DNA of 64,000 nt from NCBI RefSeq assembly GCF_030253575.1, contig NC_080562.1, positions 28,555,852 through 28,619,851 of the forward strand. Reading direction: 5' to 3'. Position numbers and translations under genes: made by a program. Source of the DNA: Rhododendron vialii. Taxonomy: Eukaryota > Streptophyta > Magnoliopsida > Ericales > Ericaceae. Of this stretch, positions 36,120 to 46,157 are shown piece by piece. Positions within the stretch are counted from its first letter, which is position 1, and every line of letters starts with the position of its first letter. Under the pieces are notes generated by a model that saw only the letters and a program-made list of their open reading frames with translations, was not told the DNA's origin and did no database searches.

Positions 36120-39060
36120 AAAAAAATGATTTAAGTGCATAGGAGAAAAGTGTATTCAAACCACATTCTTCAGTTCCATTTTTGCTCCTCATCCTTTTGG
36201 AGTGGACATTGAGGCCTTAGAAATATCCTACACTCTTGAAATCTAGCAAGTGAAGAGTAGGATACATATACTACTTGGATGAACACCCACGATAAAACAA
36301 ACCAACTGAATGTCATCTGAAGACCAGCAACCCTTCTTGGTTATCTTCATTGTGCTTTCAAGTTGCAGCACCTTTTGATATAGTGCATGTGCTTCAAAAC
36401 TGCAAAAGCATGAGTGCCTGCCACCTCAAATGCACAGCGCCTATGGACTCAAAAATGTTGATATCTAATAAAAGATAGACTCTATGCAAAATAGTGAAAT
36501 CGTAAGAGGAGGAGGCTAAACAACCATAAAGGTATCATTCCTCAGTCTAGATTCCATCCAACCAGAAAACAATGGGTGCAAGAGCTAAAAAATATCAAGA
36601 TGCTAAAAGACAGACAGATTAAGAGGGGCCGGTGGGGGAAACGTCAATGTAAGGCAACAGCGAGATGCCAGCTTCAAACTTACAAGCCAGAGCTCAAATG
36701 TTAAAAATCCATGAACTTACTAAGGGAAAACCTTTATACCAGCTTGTAAAAAATGCAACACTGGTTATGTCAAACACTCCATATGTTGGATAGATAATGC
36801 TTTTAGAGCATCATACATTAGCTAGGAATTATAATGCAAAGAGAAAAACAACAGAACATGCACATTATTAGTTCTCCAATCAGGCATGGCCCCAACCCAA
36901 TTTGTGCATGCCAAACAATGGCATCAAGTCTTCAGAGTCACAAACCTACACCAATCCCTATCTTCCAGCAGATTGAAATCTGTTTCAAGATGCAAACTTG
37001 CAATTGGATGCTGTTGGAAAAATTCATTACATAAAGTGCTTCTTAGCATTAGTCTTTTTAGAAATACTGTCAATAGCCTCAAGACGGATGATGATCATTG
37101 TCTCCTATCTAATGACACTTGGCTATTTGCATCAAACCACCAAACTTCATCACTTGGCAGGTATAACATGACGCTCTCTATATGCAAGATAGGTATGTCC
37201 ACAGCACCTTCCAAGATAGACTGTAGTAACTAAAGCTAATTAGCCTTATACTCCCGGTAGTGTCTACACAGCTTTAAGCCCAACATTTAGCATGTTCTAG
37301 GAGAACATAGTTTCTAAGTTCGCTTACGTTTAAAGAATATGGAGGTTTATGAAAACGTACTGCCTTAGTGATTTACCTCATCTACCAAGACAAGATCAGT
37401 TACCTCACATGAAAAAATTTCTAAACAAGGTGCTCAAGAAATATTCCAGCAGATATAGCGCAAACGGTAGAAATCAATTGTAGCTTTCATTACTTGACAT
37501 TTAAGTCATATGCAAATAAGATGCGTATAGAAATAGCAAGATATTACGTCATATCAGTCCACTTTGGTAAACATATTGAAAGAAGAACCATCCGAAAGAA
37601 CCATACACTAAGGTATTCTTTACTAAGTCATGAAAGGTGGCAATCCATATTGAAAGAAAAAAAAGTGTCCCAAATCCCAACTTCCAATGGAACCAATCAT
37701 ATATGGTTATAAGAGGCAAGTGGCAAGGAAATTACTAATTAGGCAGCACACATGGGGCTCAAATAATCCAGTTGGAAGCAAGTCCAAAGAAATTCTTTTG
37801 AACCATGTTCACATGGATAGAACATATATATGGAATGAGGCAAGTAAATTAGGTTATGCACATGAGGATCATAGCATTGAGATGAAAACAAATTAAAACG
37901 AAATATTATAAATCCATCTTCACTTAAAAGCAATTTAGTTTTTTGTGGTGTTGGCCACCCACTTGGTGCTTTTAAGCTTTTTATATGAACACGTGCCTTC
38001 TGTGAAATAGTACTACAGATTGAATGAATGCATCAAAAGTATTAGTACAGTAGCCATTTATCTGAAATTTGCTACCAATTAATCCCAGTCATATTCAGTA
38101 TTGAAAACCTAGTCTACTAATCAATAAAACCTGTAGTAGCCAATAAGAAAGTCAACTTAAAAACTTTGGAGCCAAATCCATTGCAATAGTTTCCCTCCAT
38201 TAAAACACACACACAAAAACTTTAAACATCAAGGCAAAATAGAACTTCACAATCAAGTTACTAAAACTATCAGTACGAGTCACGACATGATAATTCACTA
38301 TGAATACACGTACTTTCAGTATAACTGAATGAAAAAATCTAGGAAAAAGGTATCGGTATCCGGCATCGAAACAAAATCAACTCTGGTAAAAAATGGAAGC
38401 ATCGAGCATCTTTTTTTCCGTCAAACAATGCATTAGTCACACATTCTGATTTGAAATTAGACTCTTTTACCTCGTATTTTCATTGTTTCATTTCACAACA
38501 TATTTTTTATAGTAAAAACTATATGTATGCATTAAGCTAATTACATTTGAAAAAGAAAACAGGACTCACAATTCCAAATGGTGAAAAGTCAACACAAATG
38601 AAGAACAATACCATTTAAAGATCCAAAATCTAGGACATAAAGCAAAAGAAAACAAGGAAACAATAAACATGGAAATAGTTTTCAATTTTTAATATTCAAG
38701 TAAGATTAAAATTTATAACAAAGATTAGACCAACCTCCATCATCAATGTAAAAGTTTGTGTACTTTCTTTTTGTTCATCTCATTCAAAGCCTCAAGAACT
38801 TCCCTCTCGGTCATGGCAATTGTATGTGACAAAGTTACAAAGCATGCTTCTCGGTCATGGCAATGTATACTTAAATATGCCACTCTGTGAGCTTTATATA
38901 ATGCACATCAATCCATGCCAGTCCAGACCACTAGCATGATAGAAGAATTCATTTGATCAGGTCACAAGTAACTGAAACCAAAAATCACATATTCCCCTGG
39001 TTTGGACCCTTTTAGAAGCCCCTAACCATTCATAAGAAATCATTAATAAACGATGCAAAC
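36120..39060. other. AT-rich stretch without recognisable genes
   Basis: Open frames up to about 115 codons exist (for example 36886-37233 plus), but none resembles a known family and codon use looks random. A small repeat, TTGCCATGACCGAGA on the minus strand, occurs twice near 38810 and 38850. Confidence 0.4.
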
Positions 39061-39068
39061 AACCATAC

Positions 39069-39151
39069 TTCTTTTCCACAATCTCGTGTTGCAAAGAGCT
39101 ATTAAAAGCCTCTATAATTGCCGCAAGAGCCTTCTCTCTCGTGGAACCCCT
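39069..39151 (-). pseudogene. Single exon of an IFRD-type (interferon-related developmental regulator) gene
   Basis: Between a plausible acceptor (TTGTCAG) and donor (AA|GTATGG) the minus strand encodes RGSTREKALAAIIEAFNSSL followed by QHEIVEKK. This matches the conserved start of the IFRD N-terminal domain, where plant homologues read close to EKRGSTREKALASIVEAF. The exon is 83 nt and keeps canonical splice borders, so it came from genomic, not processed, copying. I could not find the flanking exons (the acidic N-terminus, or the following FATLLHQCLN-type segment) nearby. I therefore call it a gene fragment, although an exon of a longer gene with unrecognised neighbours is possible. Confidence 0.55.
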
Positions 39152-39585
39152 CTGACAACAAAAATTTTTAAAAAAAGAAGACAACATTTGTGGCAATTAA
39201 GACATGCATTTGTGGAATTTTGATTTGGAAAGATGTAAAAAAATTAAAACAAATCACAGCACTATTGATGTTTGCTATGTGTGAGTCTGAGAGATAGGCA
39301 GCACAGTAAAATGCTTCATCAAGTTTAAATGTCTTGCTTCGTAAACCAGATCATGGACCAATCACATGCAACATGTTTCTTTGAAACTTAATTGGCTAAC
39401 TCCACCACATTAGTGCTTTACACCATAACCACAACAATTCAACCTAAAAGAACGTATTTTCATATTTTTAAATGAAACCCAACATCATAAAAGCATAAAG
39501 TATGGGTAACTCTTAAATCGTACCTTTTTTGTGCTAGAACCAGTCAATGAAAGGAAAATAACACTAACTGACTGCATTAGGGCCG

Positions 39586-39882
39586 CTAAGTTGCATTCTC
39601 TTGCTTCATCCATTTCAGCTCAACCATCAGATCACATTGGCATAGAAGATTGAATGTTGGGTTATGTTCTAATGCATCGTTCAGAAGTTTATTGCCAATA
39701 GTTGTAGATTTTAGAAACCAAACCAATTCAGTGACCTCATCCCTAAGGCGTTCATAACACTGCGGATGTTCATTGTTAACAGATGACTCCGATTGTGGTG
39801 TTTTCTTCACTGCCGTAACAGGAATGGGGGATGCATGTGATTCTTCTACCCATTCAATATTATAGCTTGCAGCAATGGCCAT
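39586..39882 (-). CDS. Unrecognised 98-aa reading frame, possible exon
   Basis: The minus strand from ATG at 39882 encodes 98 residues, beginning MAIAASYNIEWVEESHASPI and ending with a TAA stop. Composition is protein-like rather than low-complexity: mixed charged residues and a segment CYERLRDEVTELVWFLKST followed by IGNKLLNDALEHNP. The frame is open further upstream to 40032, but that part looks like a translated leader. A GC-richer tract at about 40045-40165 could be its 5' UTR. I do not recognise the family. It lies between the callose synthase-like exon and the IFRD-like exon in the same orientation and may be part of the same duplicated or captured block. No function is proposed. Confidence 0.3.
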   Translation of the reverse strand: MAIAASYNIEWVEESHASPIPVTAVKKTPQSESSVNNEHPQCYERLRDEVTELVWFLKSTTIGNKLLNDALEHNPTFNLLCQCDLMVELKWMKQENAT

Positions 39883-40695
39883 GAATGTGCTTTTACTTTT
39901 TAACTTTGTCCTCTTGATTTGAATTTTCCTAGTAGGCTTAGATATTAGGGTAAATTCATAAAACAAAAACCAATCACATAACAACAAAAAATACCGTGAA
40001 AGTGTATGAGGGAGGAGAGAGAATTGACTCAAATGCGTTCATTGTAACCCAGGAAGTCCAAAGTTGAGTTGTATCGAGCGGAGACGGGCGGCGGGAGACG
40101 AATGCGAAAAACCCTAGCCTCTTCGGATGGCAGAGTTGTAGGATTTTGAGGGACACAAGGCCTGCAATACATATATTCGGTTGTTCACTGTCAAAATCAA
40201 CGAAATGAGCAGAAAATATGAATGCACACACATAAGGGTACATGCAGTGATTTCAAAATATAGATATGCACACACATACAGAGAGCGAAAGACTGAGAGA
40301 GTGCCCGAGGAAGAACACTAGAGCTCTTGATTGGAGGTCGTTTAGGTTTCGAGTTGAGAACGAAGGCCACAAGTAAACACTAAACAATTCACAATCAAAA
40401 CGAAAAAAATCAAGAAGGACTATTTAGTGAACTATAATTCTTTCATAGCAAAACGACATGTATGGAAATACGTGTTTATATCTACATGTATGTAGAGACT
40501 GTAGAGACAGAGACCCTATGAAATCTCGCATATCTACCCTGTAACGTAAGGGTCTGACCCGTTGGAACCTACTAGCCTTCCTAAACAGTACATATGCATT
40601 CCTAAATTAAACACATACGCATCTTTGTCATACAAAAAAATCCGCAACAGACTGACAAGTCCACGTCAAATCAAAGAGAGAACGTTAACCCTTAC

Positions 40696-40906
40696 GGATT
40701 CGGGCGACATTGGGGTCCTCGAACTGAATCTCGTCAGCGGCCAGCAAGATCAGGTCGATGTTGGTCTCCCGGGTGAGCGACGGCGGAACGGAGCTGGCGA
40801 TGCCAATCGGCGCCCTCTCGTGGCCGCCGCGGCCGTCGTGCCGGAGCTTCTCCCTCCGCAGCGTCGCCCGCACCACCCACTCCCAGTTTTTGGAGGGCCT
40901 CACCAT
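40696..40906 (-). CDS. First coding exon of a callose synthase (GSL8/CalS10-like), isolated
   Basis: From ATG at 40906-40904 the minus strand encodes 70 residues plus one base, ending at a good donor (C|GTAAGG). The sequence begins MVRPSKNWEWVVRATLRREK and contains GHERAPIGIASSVPPSL, TNIDLILLAADEIQ and EDPNVARI. This is the conserved N-terminus of the GSL8/CalS10 class of 1,3-beta-glucan synthase-like proteins, and the leftover base fits the expected Leu codon of the next exon. Intact family members are nearly 1,900 residues with dozens of exons. I recognise none of those exons on the minus strand below 40696, so this may be a 5' duplication fragment or a gene with a very long first intron. 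The region is GC-rich, unlike its surroundings, and has a TATA-like promoter and a CT-rich leader upstream. Identity as callose synthase exon 1 is fairly secure; functionality is doubtful. Confidence 0.75.
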
Positions 40907-41250
40907 CTCCGAACCCCCAGAATTTCGCACCCGGGAAAAATGGTTAGATTTTCTCGAAACCCTAACTCCTGTCCGAATACAAAACGGTAAGATTTTCTGG
41001 AAACCCTGTGGGGCTTTGAGAGATTTTATCGTACAGTTGACGTTCACCGAGGAGAGAGAAAGAGAGAGGAGCGAGGGGAGAAGAGAGAGAGAGGGGTCGA
41101 TGGTGTTGTCGAAGGAGGGGTCGCCGTGGACGTAAGGGCGGCCGGCCGGAGAGATAACGACGGGGGTCTCTCTCTAGATACTCTTTTGTTTCTCTGAAGT
41201 CTGAATAGCAGCGATGAGCATGTGGGTTTGGGTAGTACAGTATATACACT

Positions 41251-41270
41251 TATTTATATATTTATATACT
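41251..41270 (-). promoter_or_regulatory. TATA-like region for the callose synthase-like exon
   Basis: Read on the minus strand this stretch contains overlapping TATATAAAT boxes. It is followed by about 340 bases of leader containing CT-rich tracts before the ATG at 40906, an arrangement that fits a plant core promoter with a pyrimidine-rich 5' leader. Confidence 0.4.
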
Positions 41271-41524
41271 GTATATTATTGTGAGTTATTATTTGAAAAT
41301 CTTGAGGTTGTTAAGGAATCTTTTGAGATCTTTTCGTATCAAAAGGAGTAAATGATTTTTGAAATAGAACGTTGGATTTGTGGAGTCATTTTTCCCTTAT
41401 TTATTAAGTACTTCCGAAGCAAGAAAGCTAAATTTGCAATAAAGAAAATTTAGGAAAGAAAAATACATACTCGGTAAAAATCCACTCATTGGCAGTAAAT
41501 CATCTTTAGAGATAAGTGTTATTA

Positions 41525-42204
41525 GGTCATCCACGGTAGTATAATCAAAAATGAATAATTAAAAATTGACAAATCAGTTTTTGATTATTCACTTAAGAGG
41601 TTGCTAAGTTTAACAATGTTGAGTTTCACGATGGTCACTTCTAGTCCATAACCAAAATAAGGGGTCTACTACAATTTCACTCTCTCTCCCCCTCTGTTTT
41701 CCGCCATTCACTTCCCTACATTTACGGGGTTTTTTTTAGCAAAAATTTATTGATTCCCTCTTTTAATTTTGGGGAAAAATCGGTGACTTTCTTCCCTTCT
41801 ATTATAAAATTTTTTTGAGGGAAAAAATAGAAACGAGAAAGAAGAGTGAAATATCTTAATCCGGCGATGATGGGTTGAATTGTAGATGATCGAAGATATA
41901 AGATTCACTTTTGGAGGGAAAGAAAGAGAAATAGTTTTATGAGTGAAGAAGATATAGAGTCGGCGAAGAAGAGAAGAAGAAAATATCAATTGAAACACTC
42001 GTGTATACAATTTTTGAAACTAGTTAACTTATGTGGTATGGGGTCATTTGATAATTGAAAAAGGTTGCTAGTTTTGATTATCCAAAATCCAAAATTTGAT
42101 TATTTCCAAGGATGTTGCTAAGTTTGATAATACAAGTCATTTTTTGCACCAACATTTTTTATTTTAAAAACAATTGACTTTTGATTATACCACGGTGGAT
42201 GGCC
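41525..42204. mobile_element. Non-autonomous DNA transposon with TTA target duplication
   Basis: The left end GGTCATCCACGGTAGTATAA and the inverted right end (reverse complement GGCCATCCACCGTGGTATAA) form an imperfect inverted repeat of about 24 bp. Flanking TTA trinucleotides lie at 41522-41524 and 42205-42207. The subterminal motif GTTGCTAAGTTT occurs near both ends. The size (680 bp) and target site fit a PIF/Harbinger-derived element. The only long frame inside is low-complexity and not transposase-like. Confidence 0.7.
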
Positions 42205-43014
42205 TTACAATAGAAGTCAATATATGGTCTTTGTTGCAGCGTAATTTAAGGAAATATTGTTACAGCTAGAGTTAAAAAAAAAAAAACGGAATTGAAAGCG
42301 TATTCCCAAAACACAAACGTAATTTTTTTTTTTTATTGGCGACAACCCTAATTTAGAGATGGCAATTCAACCCATCTTGCCCCGATTGGGACTGGTTTTT
42401 TGTTTAAAATTTGGGTATCAGATTAGGGAAAGATTGAAGTAAGTCGATCGGGTCGGATATGCATTACCTCGTCCTGAAATTGATTTATGCATAATTTTTT
42501 TTATTCTTGTATTTTTTTCCTTACAAATTAAATACCACATGAAATCCATTTTTTCAATTTCTCAAAAATGGAAAATATTGGATCGAGCACCTAAACATAT
42601 TGGATTAAGCTGATTTTTTACAGGCCCACTCGATTTTTTTTTAAAATTATTGAATGGCTCAAATTATTCACATGGGGTCGGAGTGGGCCCCACATAGCAT
42701 GCAGCAGCCGGCCACCGCATTTTGGTGTGGTGGCTAACCGGCTATAACATGACTGTAATCCAACCCAAGTTAATTTTTATTTTTAATAATTTCACAGAAA
42801 AAAAATTTGAACTACTCTAAAAAACTTAACACCACGACCCCCTAAAACATTAAGCGGGATCACACACACTCTCTTTCTTTCAATTCTAAACTCGATCAAA
42901 ATGAACCCGTTGAGTCAAGGAAAACCTTATTTTACCTCTTCTTTTTTTTGAATATTATTTTACCTCATTCAAATCCTTCAATTACAGACTACATTAATTT
43001 TTTTTAGAGAAGTG

Positions 43015-43404
43015 CTAGCCGTACCGACCAATTTCAAACCGAAACCGTACCGACGGCCGCTCCGGGCTGTCTCCGGCCACCGGACGGCCGATCCAAGCCG
43101 TTCAAAAATTCTAAAAAAAAAAACCGAGTGGCCCTAAGCGAGAATAAACGGCATCCGATGTGTGTAGGGTGGTTAGATCGAGTACCCTATTTTTCGCGTA
43201 TACATATATACACGAGTATACACGAAAAATAGGGTACTCGATCTAACCACCCTACACACATCGGATGCCGTTTATTCCCGCGTAGGGCCACTCGGTTTTT
43301 TTTTTTAGAATTTTTGAACGGCTCGGATCGGCCGTCCGGTGGCCGGAGACAGCCCGGAGCGGCCGTCGGTACGGTTTCGGTTTGAAATTGGTCGGTACGG
43401 CTAG
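43015..43404. mobile_element. Near-perfect 390-bp palindromic foldback element
   Basis: Arms 43015-43196 and 43223-43404 (182 bp each) are reverse complements with three substitutions by eye (in GATCCAAGCC, CCTAAGCG and GCGAGAATAA), separated by a 26-bp AT-rich spacer. The arms are GC-rich, in contrast to the AT-rich flanks, and contain CCGGCCACCGGACGGCCGAT and an 11-nt A tract. No coding capacity. The element shares arm sequence with the one at 45365-45609. No clear target duplication was identified. Confidence 0.85.
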
Positions 43405-44736
43405 GATTTCTGTTTTTTTTAAAGAAAAATTACCGACCAAATTGGTTCTCTTCTCTCCATTCAATTAGGGTTTTGTCTAGTTTCATTTGTTTTCTATTAA
43501 AAAAAAATGGGGTTTTGTTTACATTGAAGGTGAATTAGACTTATTAATTGCTTTCCCCTAAGAAATTGGGGACTTTGTCTTGGTTTTTTTAGTTTTCCCT
43601 AGATAATAAAATAAAAGACAATGGGCTTTGTTTTTTATTTACATGAAAGTCAATCGACATTTAATTTCGATGTTCAGATTAGCTAGGGGTATGAATTAGG
43701 CACAATTTTGCAAAACTAGAAGCTATTATACGAAGTCAAAAGAGCAGCATAAGATGAAGAGATCTTCATAAGTGGGTTTTGAATTGAAGAAGGGAAAAGT
43801 TTTCGGTGGGATATTTTTTTCACGTTCAGTGGGGTTCAAAAAGCGAGAAGGAATAGAGGAGAGAGAGTACTAGCAGATTTTGAGAGACAATTTGTTGACA
43901 GAGGATGCCAATCTTTATTTTAGATCCCGTTCCGCTTAACTTTTATCACTTTCAGCACTTTTTGTCCTTATTCAAAAAAAATTCGCGTTTGTTAATTTTA
44001 CAAATTATTGATTCTTCTAGTCGAAAAAGTGAAAAAGTGAAAAAAAAATCAAGGCCAATTCTTTTCTGGGCATTCAAGACATCAACGCCACACTGACCAT
44101 ACTAAACTTTCTTGCTTACTCAGAGATTACTCTCACGGTCTCACCGATGGAACATTGATACGGCTAAAAGATTTGAATAAGAGGTGGCACTTTTCGATGA
44201 AAGTCAACAATTAAATGATACACATAGGTTGTAATAATACGAAGGGAAATTGTATAATAAAATTATCCTTTGTCTTGAGGTTTTTTTTTTTTTTTTCATT
44301 TTTGTAAAGAACAAAGGCTTCATTCAACTATTTACGGTCTTTACATAAAAATCGTTGAGATATTATTAATTATATGATTCGAATCATTTATCTTTTCAAT
44401 TGCTATTTTTTCATTGTGGGTGCATATGTAAAATTAAGTTGTTTGAGTACTGATAAGTACCAAATGGACTTTTATTAATGTAAAATAATTTCATTTTTCG
44501 GAAACCTGGGGTGGCATGTGCTACATCCAACCCCCCATACCTCCGCACCTGTTAACATACTTGGTGAGAAAAAAAATAGAGAAGAGATTCTCATGTTTAG
44601 ATAAATTAGTGACAAATGTGTGAAATACAATAGTTATTTTGTTTCTCACCCTTTCTTCAAAAAATGATGAGATTTGGTGAGAACCATAACCCTTTCTTTT
44701 CTCATCAAATCACACAATCGAAATGGGCCCTAAAAG

Positions 44737-45172
44737 AGAATACAATATCAACATTGAGCATTGAATCCGTTTTAAAGATCTTTTATGTATTTTGATATAG
44801 ATAAAGCGTTTGTTTGTAACTTATGAAAAAGTATGTATGGCAATAGGGCGGGGCGGAGTTGGATTTAGCGTCCACCAAATCCAATCTATATCGGATCGGA
44901 CGGAGCGGGAGAAATCAGGGAGATGCCGGGGTCGAAGAATAATCGGGTCCCCATTCACTGTAATAATTTGAGAATACAATACCAGCATTGAGCATTGAAT
45001 ACGTTTTAAAGCGTTTGTTTGTAACTTATGAAAAAAGTATGGATGGAAATAGGGCAGGGCGAAGTTGGATTTAACGTTCCCCAAATCCATTCTATATTGG
45101 ATCGGAGTCGGAGCGGGAGAAATCGGGGAGGTGCAGGGGTCGGAGAATAATCGGGTCTCCATTCACTATAAT
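44737..45172. repeat. 234-bp tandem duplication with CG-rich motif
   Basis: Copies start AGAATACAATAxCAxCATTG at 44737 and 44971 and both run through TTGTTTGTAACTTATGAAAA, TATxGATGGxAATAGGGCxG and AATAATCGGGTCxCCATTCA. The second copy lacks about 30-40 bases near its start. Confidence 0.85.
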
Positions 45173-45364
45173 AATTTCACTGCTTTTGTTCTTTTTAAAG
45201 TATTTTGACAATAAAATAAGATATTGATGATTGATGAGAGTTTTAAAAAATAGAAATAAAGAAACAAAGACATAAACTAGTGTTTTATTAATTGGTATAT
45301 TGCTTTTATTATATCAAAACAATGAAACTTATTTAGACATATACATACAAAAATATAAGAGTGT

Positions 45365-45609
45365 TGCTACAGGTACCGAAATTGGGGGACCGAAATCGGA
45401 CCGACGGCCGCCGGCGGGCCGTCTCCGGCCACCGGACGGCCGATCCGAGCCGTCCAAAAATTCTAAAAAAAAAAACCGAGGGGGCCCACGCGGGAATCAA
45501 CGTCATCCGAGGTGTGTAGGGTGCTTGATCGGAGCACCCCTTTTCGTGTGTATATGTAACCGGCGGCCGTCGGTCCGATTTCGGTCCCCCAATTTCGGTA
45601 CCTGTAGCA
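45365..45609. mobile_element. MITE with perfect 50-bp terminal inverted repeats, same family as the 43-kb palindrome
   Basis: The ends 45365-45414 and 45560-45609 are perfect 50-bp inverted repeats beginning TGCTACAGGTACCGAAATTG. The interior shares the core CCACCGGACGGCCGATCC, the AAAAATTCTAAAAAA tract and a GTGTGTAGGGTG motif with the foldback element at 43015-43404. It looks like an internally deleted relative. Flanking duplication is not clear. Confidence 0.8.
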
Positions 45610-45627
45610 TTTTTGAAAATATAAATA

Positions 45628-45771
45628 TCTATAATCAGAGTCGGATCTGGTTAAAACAAGGCGGGAGAAGCAAATGTCATCCCTGCCCCATTTGCTTATC
45701 AAATTGGGGAACTCGCCCGGGTCAGGAATGTCGGAGGCGGGGACGGGTCACAGGTAATTGCCATCCCTACA
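45628..45771. repeat. Fragment with the same TTGCCATCCCTA-type end
   Basis: The sequence ends AATTGCCATCCCTACAG, the inverted form of the TAGGGATGGCAA terminus, preceded by CCCGGGTCAGGAATG and GGCGGGGACGGGTCA. Related motifs also occur near 42355, 44828 and 45030. A remnant of the CG-rich element family; the opposite end was not paired. Confidence 0.4.
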
Positions 45772-46100
45772 GAAAAAGAACTGTTCCAAAAAAAATTTGT
45801 TAAAAAAAAAAAACTTATGACAAAAAAAGGAAAGGTAGAGAAATTTATTTTCTCCTACTTGGTTTTAGAGGAACGAAAGAGAAAAACAATATGCGGATCA
45901 AAAAAAAAAAAAAAAGAGAAAAACAATAAAATAAATAAGCGCATTAATTTTTTTTTCTACGCTCTCCTTAAAGTTTTTTCTTTTTTTCCTTTTTTCCCCC
46001 CAAATTAGAATTTAATTTCAAACCAGTTGACAATTAACACACTCCAAAACCAATTCCTGACGTCCAAAATCCAATAGAAAAACCCTAAACACAAACACCA

Positions 46101-46126
46101 CCCCCCCCCCCCCCCCCCCCCCCCCC
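46101..46126 (+). repeat. Poly(C)26 tract in the LysM gene leader
   Basis: A run of 26 C residues ends 31 bases before the ATG. On the opposite strand it is G26, able in principle to form G-quadruplex structures. Length is likely polymorphic or subject to sequencing error. Confidence 0.95.
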
Positions 46127-46157
46127 ATTTCCGTCGACAACAACCCAAAAAATCCCG

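Noticed and set aside
36886..37233. 115-codon plus-strand reading frame
   Set aside because: No family resemblance, no splice or start context, overlapping frames of similar length; judged chance.
40758..41135. 125-codon plus-strand reading frame
   Set aside because: It is the antisense shadow of the callose synthase-like exon and its GC-rich leader on the minus strand; the minus frame has clear family similarity and splice signals.
42355..45771. A single 3.4-kb element bounded by TAGAGATGGCAA and TTGCCATCCCTA
   Set aside because: The flanking 8-mers do not match, and the interval contains unrelated intact MITEs; the ends are more likely from separate fragments.
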